Positions 24,009-35,829 of a stretch of DNA of 64,000 nucleotides are shown here, in pieces. Position numbers and translations under genes: made by a program. Origin of the DNA: Zarea fungicola (Eukaryota; Ascomycota; Sordariomycetes; Hypocreales; Cordycipitaceae). The stretch spans positions 1 to 64,000 of the forward strand of contig FWCC01000470.1 of assembly GCA_900169235.1 (NCBI GenBank), in the 5' to 3' direction. Below the pieces are notes generated by a model. The model did not search any database, had not been told where the DNA came from, and was given only the letters and a program-made list of their open reading frames with translations. Every line of letters begins with the position of its first letter. The stretch's first letter is position 1.

Positions 24009-26722
24009 ATGGAACAACCAACCGAGGTCAACACAGTTGCTAGTGATGAGAAGACTGTGAAAATACAGAGCAACACTGTTAGTAATAAATCCCTTTGTCT
24101 TGTCATTTCTAACCTCGTAAGACTAACCGAGATAACGGCACAGCTGTCTACCGCGGTTGGCAATAGCACTACCTTTGAAGAGGAATGGGCGAACAAGTAC
24201 CTAAAGTTTGGAATTGCGCCTGCTCAGGTTGAGAGGGCTCTCCCAATCGCCCAGGGTCTAAGCCCGCAAGAGGCAAGGCAAGTCCTGGCCGAGTATATCG
24301 ACGAGTACAAGTAGGTTATCACCTCGAGCTGTGAACGAGATAGGATGCTCATCAGACAGTGATGACCTCTCGGTGCCTGGTTCCGTCATTGCTCATGTTC
24401 GTGAACTTTTAAACATTGAAAACACTGGATCGGACAAGGCCAATCTCGACCGGGAGGAAACACTTTATCATGACTGCTGCCGTTTTGTCAAGTGATTCTG
24501 CGTACAGAGAGGTACGATCAGCTTTTAGACCGGACGATGATCCCAGTATTCCGGCAGGAACCGTTCGTGCCTGGGTGATTGGTGAGTGGTTTGATACTAG
24601 AGTTAATTTTGCCCTTATTAATGTACAGCTGATAGGTCTTCTCTGGGCGGTAGGCATTGCAGCCATCAACCAGTTTTTCCACCCTCGCGCACCAGCCATC
24701 GTCGTGGGCGTAAGTCTCGCCCAACTTTTAGCGATGCCTATGGGTAAACTAGCTGAGAAAATTCTCCCCGATCGAATCTGGCTGAAAGGAACTCGATTTG
24801 AATTCAATCTTAACCCAGGGCCGTGGTCCCTAAAGGAGCAGACTCTCATTACCATCATGAGCAACGTAACAAGCGGTATGTTTTGTGTCGGCCATTAACA
24901 TGCAGTTCGCTGAGACAGTAGTCCAGGTGTCCCGTACGTCATGGACGTCATCTTCATCCAAAAGCTCCCTCTTTTCCTAGGACAAGAATTTGCTGGCAAT
25001 TTTGTAAGTCTCTACTACTATGCCAGCTCTATAGGTATAAAAAACCAACCAAAAGTGACAGGGATACCAAATTTGCATGGTATTGAGCACCCAGTTACTG
25101 GGTTTTAGCTTGGCAGGCTTCTCGCGATGACTTCTCGTGTATCCACCGGCCATGATTTGGTGGCAGTGTCTCTCACAGGGCGTCTTGAACGAGACACTTA
25201 TATCATCGAGCAATTATGCTGTCAACGGATGGAAAAGCACCCGGTTCAAGTTCTTCGGTGTCGCATTTGGATGCATGTTCCTGTTAGCGCTATCCTCAAT
25301 GTCGCCCAATGTTCCGATTACTAACCATCGTGCAGATACTTCTGGCTACCAAACACAATCTTTCCTACACTCACATTCTTTAACTGGATTAGCTGGATTC
25401 ACCCGACCAGTGCCGTTCTCTCAATTATCACAGGAAGTTATTACTTAACCTTGGCCTGAATCCATTGAGTAGCTTCGACTGGAACTGGTTCGCTACCCTC
25501 GACCCGATCCTTATCCCTCTCCCTATCGCGGCACAGCTAGTGGGCTCCATGCTTGTCTGGGCGGTCTGTGTCATCATTCCTGTCTTCTTCACAAACTCCT
25601 TCTGGAGTGGTTATCTTCCCATCAACTCTTGGCTAGCTTATGACAACCAGGGCCATCCGTACCAGGCGGCTCGCATATTAACCAAGGATTTACACTTGGA
25701 CGAAGCAAAGTACAAGGCATACTCGTCTGTGTTTCTCTCCGCATCAAGTACCGCTCGATTCGCGGGCATGTTCATGATGCTCATTGCCGTTTTGACTTTT
25801 AGTGTGCTCTGGTACGGCAAGTCGATACTCAAGACCATGAAACTAGTCTTCAAACGAGAGGATGCGTATGCTGGAAGAAACGACGCCCACTCTCGGGCGA
25901 TGAAACAATACCAAGAGTGCCCAGAGGTATGTGATTCCATTCAAGCCATCTTTACTGTCTTATTAACCTCGTGAGCAGTGGATTTTTCTCGCCGTCGGAG
26001 TTGTCGCTATCGTTCTTGGCGTCGTAGGCATGTACGCATGGCCAACTCAGGCCAGCGGATGTAAGGAGTTTTGCTAATTTACACTTTGGCTTACAAAAAC
26101 TGACATTTTGCCAATTCAATAGGGACGATTCCGATTTCTCTTCTCATCTCGATCATATTCGTTATTCCCATTGGATTAATTGCAGCAGTGAGCAACTATG
26201 TAGCGACGCTAGAGATTCTCTTTGCCGTTGTAAGTACCTATGTCCTCGCTGCAGTGCAATCCGTCAACCTTATTATTCTTCGTACGTCTTTGCCTTTCAG
26301 TTCAGAGTATGTCAACTTATAGATTTATCCTTTGTAGTTTTGGGTTCCATTCTATGGGCGCCGTTAAACTTCTCCATATTCTGGCAGGCCCTTCCTCTTT
26401 CGGTTTTCTTTGGTTGGTATCTGAAAACTCGGCATCTCGCATGGTGGTCCAAGTACGCCTTGGTCCTGTCTAGTGCCTTTACCGCTGGCATAGTCATTTC
26501 AGCGCTTATCCAATTCTTTGCCATCACCTACCCTAATATTACGGTACGTAGAAACGCGTCAATCATAAAGTGTTATCCACAAGTGAGTATATATTAATTC
26601 TTGGCATTCTCCAGGTCCCAAATTTGTGGGGTACTACTCAGAATACGAGTACTTGTGATTTTCAGGACTGTCGCTGGTTGAAGCTTGCAAAGGGCGAGAA
26701 GTTTGGGCCCAAATCTTGGTAG
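24009..26722 (+). pseudogene. Oligopeptide transporter (OPT) pseudogene
   Basis: Remnant of a plasma-membrane proton-coupled peptide transporter of the fungal OPT family. The conserved order is visible: N-terminal VERALPIAQGLSPQEARQVL, SAYREVRSAFRPDDDPSIPAGTVRAWVIG, intron 24582-24635, LLWAVGIAAINQFF, NPGPWSLKEQTLITIMSN, VPYVMDVIF, QLLGFSLAGF, FDWNWFATLDPILIPL, SGYLPINSW and C-terminal LAWWSKYALVLSSAFTAG. Lesions: a one-base frame break at about 24471-24486; an in-frame TGA at 25128-25130 where the family has arginine (CGA to TGA fits); a missing G at about 25452 (ACCTTGGCCTGAA for ACC TTG GGC CTG); and loss of about 200-250 residues between ATLEILFAV (26224) and VLGSILWAP (26341). That segment normally holds several helices. 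The introns that remain look spliceable. The protein cannot be made intact. Confidence 0.85.
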
Positions 26723-27130
26723 TTAAATGATAGTTATGAGGTAGTGCCCCAGCGATGACAGTTTAGTTGAAGCCTGGCAATATGATAGTTACGTTGACAT
26801 GTTACGTGTACTAGAAGCTGCGTACTGCATATTATATTGGGAATTGATACGGACGCCTGACTTTCTGAGTGCTTTTCTGTTGTTGTAGCTGATGCTGGTT
26901 ATAGTGGCTACCGTCACGATCGTCTCAGATAGCGATCTAGCTAGCTAGCCCGCCAGCTAACAAGCCAATTGAGGCTGTTGAATATAGAGTGCTAAATGAA
27001 GCAATCCTTTACGGAGACATATACCAGGCTCCTTGCTTAGACAAGGGAAGAGATTGAAAAAGCCAAATTAATGCATAGTTACTGACAGGTACGGCGCAAT
27101 TATTATTCTATGTTTTCCAAAACTTCTTCT
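26723..27130. other. Intergenic
   Basis: AT-rich 3' flanks of two convergent units; no feature seen. Confidence 0.5.
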
Positions 27131-28890
27131 CTAGAAGAAGCACAGCGCCCGCTTGACTTTTCTGATAGCTCCATAGTATCCAGCCTTTGCAGAAACCTTC
27201 ACTCCCGTAGTCTTATTAACGCTATCATCGTCCGATTCGTACATGTATTCTTTTGAAGTAAAGGGTGCGCCTTGCTCAAGCTCATCTAAGGCAGCCCGAA
27301 GACGCTGTACTAACAAGATAGCACGTTCCCCTTCACTTGTATACACGAATCGAAATCGGCCAGCAGTGGGTGACGCAGACAGCTAAAGACAAGAGTCAGA
27401 AACGGGAGCAATGGCGTAATGTTTCGGACTCATTTCCAGATGAAGACGTTAACCTTACCTCTCCACTACTCAAAAAGACACCATGACGGATAAGGTACTT
27501 GCTTAGTTGTCTTTCGCGGGTTTCTCTTTCAACAGAGGCGACAGTTTGAGAGGGCATAATGCCTACGCGATCCTGCCCATCAAAATATCGTAACCAGTAG
27601 CTTAGGTCCAACCAAACAAAGAGACAGCCATTTGCAGCGTCGAAGGGGATTATATTCTCCTTCAGGCATGCCGATACAGCCAGATACTTCGTTCTTAGAC
27701 GCTGTTTATAAACAGATATAAAGTGATCAACAACGGTTGTGTCGTCGAGAAAACGAGTGAAGAAATCAACTGGGAAATTGGATAGCCAAGTAAAGACCCT
27801 GAGCGGTATTAGCGCATGACCCTGCGTAAGGTACTGGAGAATATTAGATACTTACGCGACACGCCTGCATGCCTTCCAAACCTGCTCATTTCTCGTGATA
27901 AGAAATCCTATCCGTAAGCCACCCATGCCAAAATCTTTGCTTGCACCATACATGGCATGGATGTTCTTCGCATTTATGTGGTTGCGAGGGTCGTGTTCTA
28001 GACTAAGAACTGAGGTGAAGCTTGGCAGAAATTCCTCATTAATGGCCGCGGGAAATTCAGACAGAGCATAAATTTCGTCAGATACAAAGTGAAGATTATG
28101 ACGCCCACAGAATTGCGCAAGCCTGGTTAGTGTGTATCTAGAGTAGAACCTGCCTATAGGGTTCGAAGGGTTGCTGATGAGAACAGCCTTGACTTTGACA
28201 CCGTGGTCGGTCGCATTTTGATATACCTTTTCAAATGCCTCAATAAAAGCATCTGCAGAGCTTGCAAGGAATTCGTTCCCTATGCCCTTGGTTGACACTG
28301 GGAGCAGGGTCAAGCCAGCCTTGGAACGAAGGTCGTGGCCAAACATGGAATAGGCAGGGACAGGAAACAAAATGCCCTCTCCTTCATCGCAAATATTGAA
28401 AGCAAGCATATCAATAAGTGAAGAAACACCATTTGTAGCCAATATGTGCTGCGGCAAAATGGTATCCGAGGGCCGGAATTTGCGGTTTATGAAGCGAGCG
28501 ACAGCTTCGGCGAGCTCTGTATAATTCTTAGCAACGGGTTTTGTCGAAATCCCAGTACATTGCTTTCATTTGCCATACCTTGGGTGCCAGTAACGCCTCC
28601 ATACAGCAAATCTACATCATAGCGTAGCGTGAGAACTTTGAGCACAAGCTACCAAGGAGGTGACGCCACTTACACTCATCTACTGGCGAATTGTCGTAGT
28701 TGGCAGCGCAATAGCTTGCAAGCCAATCCCTCATCAAGGCATTGGAAGCTCCTGAAGCATCAATGACCCCGTATGGGTTGGTCTCGGGATCAAACAGGGT
28801 AACGCCTTCAAGATCCTTTTCCCTGTCGACAGCTTCGCCATTGGCGATGTTGTGTTGACCGCGAGTCGAGGCGTCTAACTGAGAGCACAT
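27131..28890 (-). CDS. ACC-synthase-like class I/II aminotransferase
   Basis: PLP-dependent fold-type I aminotransferase of the group annotated as 1-aminocyclopropane-1-carboxylate synthase-like. Five exons: 28890-28674, 28611-28579, 28516-27856, 27798-27459, 27382-27131, giving 500 residues. Motifs in order: NPYGVIDASGASNALM (substrate region), LATNGVSSLIDMLAF, PVPAYSMFGHD, LISNPSNPIG (PLP-site asparagine), FVSDEIYALS (PLP pyridine aspartate and tyrosine), YGASKDFGMGGLRIGFL (Schiff-base lysine in SKDFG, then the arginine for PLP phosphate) and C-terminal RFRFVYT. All key PLP residues are present, so it is probably active. In fungi such proteins are often not true ethylene enzymes; the substrate is unknown. 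The start codon is 262 bases from the divergent M61-like peptidase gene. Confidence 0.9.
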
Positions 28891-29151
28891 AATGAAGTTG
28901 TCCGACCGTAACAAATTGCGCTTCCGGTGTTTAACGTTCCCGTGTCCCTAAAGCAAGCAGTCCGATAATGAAACTTTGCACAGCGCAGCAGACTAATGTA
29001 TGCAGGACACATCACGTCAGCGAGCATGGTCGCTAACTGATGCCTAATTAGGAAACGGAGAGAACCCACCAAGTTATCGGGTAGACAACCCGAAGAGCTG
29101 ACGTGGAGGTGGAACTGAAGAGCGACTGAACAACGGCAGGCTAACAAGCAA
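28891..29151. promoter_or_regulatory. Compact bidirectional promoter
   Basis: Only 261 bases separate the aminotransferase and M61-like start codons, so they share a promoter region. No clear TATA box seen on either strand. Confidence 0.45.
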
Positions 29152-31023
29152 ATGGCTACTGTATTTACCCGCACCTCACATCGAAATTCTGCAGCCATGC
29201 TTTTCACCTACCTTGCCACGCTGATTCTGTTTCTGGCACAGCTGTCTTTTTCATCAAGCGTTACAATGCTCAAACTGGGGATGTTAGGCAATTCAGAGCA
29301 AAAGGTCCTGGGCGCACCAGTGGAGAAAGCCTCACATCCCGTCACATCCAAATTAGGAATCAATCTGACGCCTGAATACAATCATGGCGAGGCCACGTCC
29401 GTCACTGTTGAATTGCACTTCGTCCCCGATGATAGCACCACCGAGTCTAGCAGACTCCCAGTTCTCCTTCAGGCGCCGAAAACTATTTCAGGAACCTCGG
29501 TGCTCTCTATTAAACCAGCCAGCCTCGTGGCAACTGATGACGACGGCACCCTCGCGCTTGTATCGGAAATTGATACCCCGGCGCCAAATGTTGTAATTGA
29601 ATATTACCGGCCTGTGCGCAAGCCCATGGGTTCTGTCAAGGTCATCTATAGCGCGCTTCCTCGGCCGGTGGACAAGTCGACTCGCGGAGGACCAAGCTTT
29701 GATATGCGCATGGAAGCAAATGGCCTTCTCACTTCCGGGTATGGCCTCCTGGCTCTGCCGGTTTCCGGCAATGACGAAGAATACGACATCCAGCTGAGCT
29801 GGGACTTGTCATCGTCTCCAAGTGGTACCCAGGCAGTTTGGACATTTGGACACTCGTCAAGCACAGCTACACGCCGGCTACGACTGGACGAGCTATGGAG
29901 CACTTATTTCATGGTCGGACCAATTCATTCATATAGGGATGACACTATCCCTCTCAAGGAAGACGAGAAGAACTTCAACATGTATTGGTTGCGAGACCCT
30001 CCCTTTGATGCGAATGAGATGGCGACGAGGATCTCCAACACCTTTCAAGCCATGTCTCACTTCTTCAATGATAATGAAGATACCTATCGAGTATTTCTTC
30101 GATACAACCCCTACCGTACATCTAATGAGGGTAGCGGTACAGCCGTCCTTCGAAGTTTCACCTTTTGCTATAACCTTGACGACCAAAAGGTACCCGTTGC
30201 AATAGACGCCATGGTTGAGGTTCTTACCCATGAAATGGTGCATAACTGGGTGATTCTCAAAGGCACCAATGGTTATGATAATTGGTTTAGTGAAGGATTA
30301 GCCGAGTATTACTCATTGGTGTTCCTTTACAGACTGGGGATTATTAACGATGCGCGCGTTTTAGCCGCATTCAATAGCCGGCTTTCAGCCTATTACACCA
30401 GTCCACTGGTGAGCACATCCGTCGCTGATGCCTTCAAAAAGGTATGGGCAATGCCTACCGCTCAGAGACTGCCTTATCGGAGAGGCATCACATTCGCCAT
30501 CCAGGTCAACGACGTAATCAAGCAAGCAACGAATTCGAAACTATCTCTCGATGATCTCGTCTTGGACTTACTCCGCCAACAAAACGCTGGTGATAGTGTA
30601 GGGATTGAAGATTACGTCGCCTGGCTGGGAAACTACATTGGCTCTGACGCTGCCCACGAGCTAGTTCAAGGAATGTCTGTGGGGACGCGGCTCATTGTTC
30701 CGTCGCCGTCGAGCTTTCCCCTTGAGTTGACCCGACCCGTGCGCATGATTAGAGAAGATCAATTCATGTACGATCTTGGCTTTGATGAAACTTCCGCTTT
30801 TGCTGTGGAGAATGTCGTACGTGGACTTCGTGACGACTCTAGAGCAGCAAAAGCTGGTTTACATGAGCTTGATCATTTCTCTGGACCTCTGTCTATGCTC
30901 GATGCAAAGTATAATGAGAGTATTAAAGCTGCGGTAGTACGTGGAGTAGACTCCACATTCAATGTCGAATTCTGGCCGAGGGGGAACACATTGGTAGAGT
31001 CATGGAAATATGTTCTAGACTAA
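29152..31023 (+). CDS. M61-like zinc aminopeptidase, secreted or membrane-anchored
   Basis: Gluzincin metallopeptidase of the M61 (glycyl aminopeptidase-like) type. Single exon. The first ATG gives 623 residues; the ATG at 29197 gives a better signal or anchor (MLFTYLATLILFLAQLSFSSS) and may be the true start. The N-terminal beta-rich domain runs to about 220. The catalytic domain has THEMVHNWV with zinc ligands H360 and H364 and catalytic E361, and WFSEGLAEYYS supplies the third ligand (E381). The C-terminal 550-600 region (VVRGLRDDSRAAKAGLHELD) looks like the PDZ-like domain usual in M61. All catalytic residues are present. Likely cleaves N-terminal residues from peptides outside the cell or in the secretory system. 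Transcribed divergently from the aminotransferase and next in line to three S10 genes. Confidence 0.85.
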   Translation: MATVFTRTSHRNSAAMLFTYLATLILFLAQLSFSSSVTMLKLGMLGNSEQKVLGAPVEKASHPVTSKLGINLTPEYNHGEATSVTVELHFVPDDSTTESSRLPVLLQAPKTISGTSVLSIKPASLVATDDDGTLALVSEIDTPAPNVVIEYYRPVRKPMGSVKVIYSALPRPVDKSTRGGPSFDMRMEANGLLTSGYGLLALPVSGNDEEYDIQLSWDLSSSPSGTQAVWTFGHSSSTATRRLRLDELWSTYFMVGPIHSYRDDTIPLKEDEKNFNMYWLRDPPFDANEMATRISNTFQAMSHFFNDNEDTYRVFLRYNPYRTSNEGSGTAVLRSFTFCYNLDDQKVPVAIDAMVEVLTHEMVHNWVILKGTNGYDNWFSEGLAEYYSLVFLYRLGIINDARVLAAFNSRLSAYYTSPLVSTSVADAFKKVWAMPTAQRLPYRRGITFAIQVNDVIKQATNSKLSLDDLVLDLLRQQNAGDSVGIEDYVAWLGNYIGSDAAHELVQGMSVGTRLIVPSPSSFPLELTRPVRMIREDQFMYDLGFDETSAFAVENVVRGLRDDSRAAKAGLHELDHFSGPLSMLDAKYNESIKAAVVRGVDSTFNVEFWPRGNTLVESWKYVLD

Positions 31024-31166
31024 AGTCTACACTAGACTACTGCTTAATAATTATTGCATGGCTAGTGTACATGTTGCATTGTTTTAAATTGTTTTTAAAA
31101 CTAAAATTGTCGCAAGGTTATCATTTGCACTGCCAAAATACAGCTACAAGTCTGTCTTACTCCCCA

Positions 31167-32794
31167 TCACAACTCTTCTGAGAAGACCGTCTGTACATTC
31201 TTTTCCAAATTCCTCAGGTGAGAAACAGCGTGAGTATCGTTTTGTCCGACATGGGCGAGCCAGTTTCTAACTAGCATGAGCATTACTTCTGGCTGATCGT
31301 AGGGCGCCTATTTCATAACACTTAGTACAAGTAAAGCGTGAGTGTGCGAGAAACATACCATGTGGCCAGCTTCGCCCACTTCTGCATACCAGAGACGATT
31401 GGTCCTTCTCATCACTGCCGCAGCTCGGCCACTGTCTGCGCCCCCATTAGTGGAGCTGGAAGGAAACTGCTCAAACGGTGAATTCTTGAAATTTGGCCGC
31501 CCGTCCCAGCGGATGCGCTCAAGTGTCTCACGAACGCCTTTGGGGTTGACCATCACATCCGAGTCTCCAGCAGTAAAAAACATCGGAATTTTGCTGTTGG
31601 TAAGTATACTACTCACGTAGCGAGAACTATCCATAAAGGTGTCTCCAGAGTCCAGAAAGTCAGCGTATGTCCGCATACTCATAAAGTCAAATGAAGTCTT
31701 TAGACCGCCGGACTGATTCACTACATCAAGCATGTCTCCAAATACAGCCTTTGAGTTCATCCAGTCTTGTACTTGTAGCATGATGGGATAGCATTCTCCG
31801 GGCCTGGCACACGTCATTCGACGATCATACTTATTCACAAGCTGGTTCTCGACCACACCCTCAATGTTTTCCATACAGTAGCGGCTGGCTTCCTTACAAA
31901 CCAGAGGATCATTGGTTGACTCGCATGCTTGCATGACCGTCTCACAATGCTGATAGGCCGCTTCCATTTTGGCACAGGCGCTACTATTAATGTATGCAGA
32001 GTGCTCTTTGAACGGGAAGCATGAAACATCAAAGGTTGAGACAAGCTGTATTCCCGGTCTTGTCCAGGGGCTCACTATGACGAGTGATGCGAGCGGTATC
32101 TGCTCGTCTAGTGGGGTGAGCTCATTGTACTTGATAATCAAGTCGCCGAACACGGGAGCCCAGCGGCCGCCAAACGATTCGCCAGCAACATGCAGCGGAT
32201 TGCGGGCAATGTTCGGGAAAGCTTCACTGAACAGTTTCAGGAACCAAACGACATCTGGCGCGGCTTCCTCGGTGCTGCGGGGTAGTTCTGTGTTGTTATC
32301 CACATAGGAGAAGCCCACGCCAGCAGGCTGGTCGAGATAAATCATGTGAAAATCTTCGGTCCAGCCGTATGGATTGCGTTTCGGCTCGCCAGAGGTCATG
32401 TCAAAGTAGCAGTCTCCGTTTTCAACCAACGCGGATACCTGACTGGAGCCTCCGGGGCCACCAGTCAGCCAAAGCATAACGGGCGTATTGGGCTTTGCAT
32501 TTCTTGCTTCATAGTACCCTAAGGCTTCATTAGTCGAGTTCCACTTGGAACCACCTCTCTTGGCAAGGCTCACTAACAAAAGAACATGTGGTGGTGATCG
32601 AGGTCGGCCCATCCGCTGTAGCTAGGAACTCCGCCGTGACAGACTGCATTTCCGCCGTGTTTCTGGACCCGGATCTGGGCACTTGGATCATACTTTGACT
32701 TGTAAATGTCGTAGCTGCCGGCGAGTGAGGCGACATTTGATGCAAACAGGCCGAGGGCCGCGCCGAGTAGCCGCAACTTTGTCGATAATACCAT
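31167..32794 (-). CDS. Secreted serine carboxypeptidase (S10)
   Basis: Acid serine carboxypeptidase, secreted. Three exons: 32794-32578, 32518-31359, 31307-31167, giving 505 residues. Signal peptide MVLSTKLRLLGAALGLFA. The first splice rebuilds HMFFWYYEARNAK; exon 2 carries LTGGPGGSSQ, LDQPAGVGFSY, catalytic serine in AGESFGGRWAPV and catalytic aspartate in TAGDSDVMVNPKG. The catalytic histidine is in EVGEAGHM at the end of exon 2, followed after intron 31308-31358 by APYDQPEVMLMLVRNWL. The last exon is needed to complete the fold. The triad is complete. Head-to-head with the next S10 gene, sharing about 530 bases of upstream DNA. The two proteins are clearly diverged, so this is not a recent inverted duplication. 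Confidence 0.92.
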
Positions 32795-33322
32795 GATTGT
32801 GTTGGCAAAGAAAAGTATCACTCAGCGCCTTTCGCCTTTGATTTTGAATAAAAGAATCAATTTCGCATTTGCTACCACTGGAAATTGCCGGTACTTCCAC
32901 AGATTCGGACCTTGTGGCGTTTTTGGTGTCATTCAGCCCGCCTTGGTCGCTCCCAGGTTCCTAATTAGGCAATTAGTAGCAACTATTCACACAGGCGACT
33001 CCGCGACGCCGAGAGTAGAGCAAGCGGTACTGTTTTTTGCTCTAACGACTCAGACTCGGCCGTCGATAGCCGACTGGTAACCGCTGGTATTATAGACTGC
33101 ATTTTTGAGAGACCAGAGTTCTTTTTTCTCCGTACCAAACCACCACAGATGCGAACCGGACAGGTTTAGGACAGCTCTGTTTAATTATCTCCATTTTACA
33201 TCAAGCTTCCTACCACTCCCCTACCAAATTGTGACAGACTCACTTTTCGCATCTAGAGAACAAGCTTCAAGATAGTTGAATTTCATCAATTCATTTAGCG
33301 TCAGTTTTGCGGCGAATTCAGC
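32795..33322. promoter_or_regulatory. Bidirectional promoter of S10 pair
   Basis: 528 bases between divergent S10 start codons. Contains CT-rich leaders on both sides and possible zinc-cluster half sites, but I see no convincing palindrome. Coordinated expression of the two genes is inferred from layout only. Confidence 0.4.
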
Positions 33323-34872
33323 ATGCCCATCGTCGGCCTGTCAGCGATTTCGCTCTCCATTCGGCTAGTATTGCTGATTTTCGCCATCCGCCAGGTCGCA
33401 TCTTCGACTATTGGCAACAAATGGAACGTCTATCGCGGCCAGGGCTTTTCGGTCCGTACCAAGCAAACGAGTCGTGACATTTGTGCGGATGATACCATTT
33501 CCGGCTACGTGGACTGGGGTAGGGCTTTGTGATCCAATTCAAGATTATGTATTAACGTGCAAGTAGACGAGAATCACATGTTCTTTTGGGCAGCGGAGAG
33601 TCGAAGCAAACACGCAGATGACCCAGTAATTCTTTGGCTCACAGGGTAACTACCCGCACGGAATCCCCAACCTTGGGCAATGGTAGGCTGACGTATTAAT
33701 GTAGCGGCCCAGGTGCATCAGGTGTCGCCTTTGGAGGACTCGAGGAACTCGGCCCCTGCCAATGGAGCGGCACCGATGGCCTCGCTTACAATCCTTACGC
33801 CTGGAACTCAAATGCGACCGTCATTTTTGTCGATCAGCCACTGGGGGTTGGGTTCTCTCATGGTCAGAGGGTGCGCACCCTTCGAGGGTCCACTGACCAC
33901 CTGGAGGCATTCGTCGAGCGCCTCTTTGCCGCAAAGCCTGATTGGGCCGCGCGCGACTTTTACATTGCCGGGGAGAGCTACGGTGGGAGCTACGTGCCCG
34001 CTCTGGCTGCTCAGATTCACCGTTCACACTCCTCGCCGCTCATGCAACTGGTATCCCGTACATCTAGCCGCGGGAAGAGCAAGATCAATCTCAAGGGCAT
34101 CCTAATCGGCAATGGATTAATGGACCAGGCCGTGCAGAGGCGGGGATTCCATGAAATGGGCTGCTTAAAAAACGCGATTCTCAACACGACGCAGTGCAAA
34201 GACCTGGCCGAGGCGCAGCCACGATGCGAAAGGCTTGAGGCTGCTTGCCGTGAGAGCGGCTTTGAACGTGGTGTCTGCAATATCTCCGACGCCTTTTGCC
34301 AACAGACTCAGTGGTTCCAGATTGAACAGACGCCATGGTACCCATACGACGTGCGAATAAACTGTACGAAATCTCCCGACCGCTGTGTCGATCCACCAGG
34401 TGGACTCATCGATTGGCTGAATGAGGAAAAGGTGCGGGAGGCGTTCGGCGCTGACGATGAGGCGGGGAAATTCGCCGGCTCTAGTGACCAGGTTTTCCAA
34501 GACTTCTTTGAAAGTGGGGAGGTAGGGTACCCATCGCATCCTTGGGTAACTGAGATTCTCGATGCTGGTATTAAGGTTCTGGTTTATGCTGGAAACAAAG
34601 ATTGGCTGTGTAGTGCGCCTGGCATGTTGCGCTTCGTTGACAGTCTGTCTTGGGGTGGACAAGTGCAGTTTGAGACGGCGGCCTTTCTGCCTGTTTTTGC
34701 GTGTGCTGATTCCGATGATCCCTGTAGATCAGGGAAAAGGTTATGGGGATATCATAAGCGATATGAGAATTTCTCTTACATGGAGGTGGATGAGGCTGGG
34801 CACTTTGTGCCTAAGGACCAGCCTGCAGTTGCTCTCGCCATGGTTAATTATTGGATTGCTGGAGTACTGTAG
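33323..34872 (+). CDS. Secreted serine carboxypeptidase (S10)
   Basis: Third S10 carboxypeptidase of the window. Three exons: 33323-33518, 33564-33645, 33705-34872, giving 481 residues. Hydrophobic N-terminus MPIVGLSAISLSIRLVLLIF forms a signal peptide. Splicing rebuilds ISGYVDWVDENHMFFWAAES and WLTGGPGASGVAFGG. Family blocks: FVDQPLGVGFSH, catalytic serine in AGESYGGSYVPALA, catalytic aspartate in VYAGNKDWLCS and catalytic histidine in DEAGHFVPKDQPAVAL. The GGPGASGVAFGG oxyanion segment is slightly unusual, where GGPGCSS is typical. The first intron is short (45 nt). Probably active. Its 3' end lies about 1 kb from the defensin gene on the same strand. Confidence 0.92.
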
Positions 34873-35829
34873 TTTGTTGCTGCTACAGCGAGAGCTAATT
34901 TTAGTCGGACATAAAAGATTTATTTTTATTAGTAGTACTAATTATATGCTGTTGAGCCGGTGTTGCGTAGCGTTTTTCGCCTGCAAATGTAATGCAGGGG
35001 TCCTCAGTAGCTAACTGCTATACATTGATTGCACCTAGATTTATATACGTGCCCTCACGTATTCGGACTTCGGCTTGAGACATGTCTAGGTAAGCTACTC
35101 TCTTACTTAGCAGCATATTCCTTCCACCACGGCAAAGAAAACGTACTGCAAAATAATTTCAGCCCTCTTTAACAACACCCGGATAGGATAAATACCTGTA
35201 TTCCGTTGAAATCTTGAAGTGTTGGCTGGGCCTGCTTCAGCACGTCACTGGTTAATAGTCTGCAAGCCATGAGCTTCAATGCCACTCTCCCTTGGCTGTC
35301 GGTATTATGTCTCATAACCATGCCATGATCTACAAATTAGTAATGAAAGTCTAAGACACATATTCAGCCTTCGTAATTCGTATCCTTTACAGCTGGTAAC
35401 ATGGTTGCTTCTAAATTAGTAAGGCCTGTCCAAAACGTAGGAACGGTTGAAAATGGAACCGGTTGGTCCAAGAAGTTCAGCTCTATTGGACATCATGATA
35501 CCCACGTCCGCAAAATACCATGATTTTATGCTCGTTTAGAATGGGCAGTACACTTGATTGCAGTGTCAAAACTCATCCATGCTCTGTCTGAAGGCGGCAA
35601 GTCAGAATCTATCAGCGATCATTACCTAGAGAAGAGGTCTCTGGAATCCTAGATTGAAACAATTCTCATCCCTTTCTGAAACAAAAAAAGGGGACATCTG
35701 TTGGCTTTCACCGAGTCTACAAATAACACTCGTTGCGCCCCAAGTATGTTTCTTGGACTCCTGTTGGAAAAATCACTCGAAGCAACTACCACAAGTCATC
35801 CACAAAAAGTCCTCGTGCAGCTTGCAACA
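34873..35829. other. Intergenic, upstream of defensin
   Basis: AT-rich 957-base spacer holding the S10 3' flank and the defensin promoter. No TATA box is obvious in the last 120 bases before 35830. No other gene. Confidence 0.45.

Noticed and set aside
24582..24635. Possible extra peptide FDTRVNFALINVQ in the OPT frame
   Set aside because: It reads through a GT-AG intron; removal rebuilds the conserved RAWVIGLLWAV sequence.
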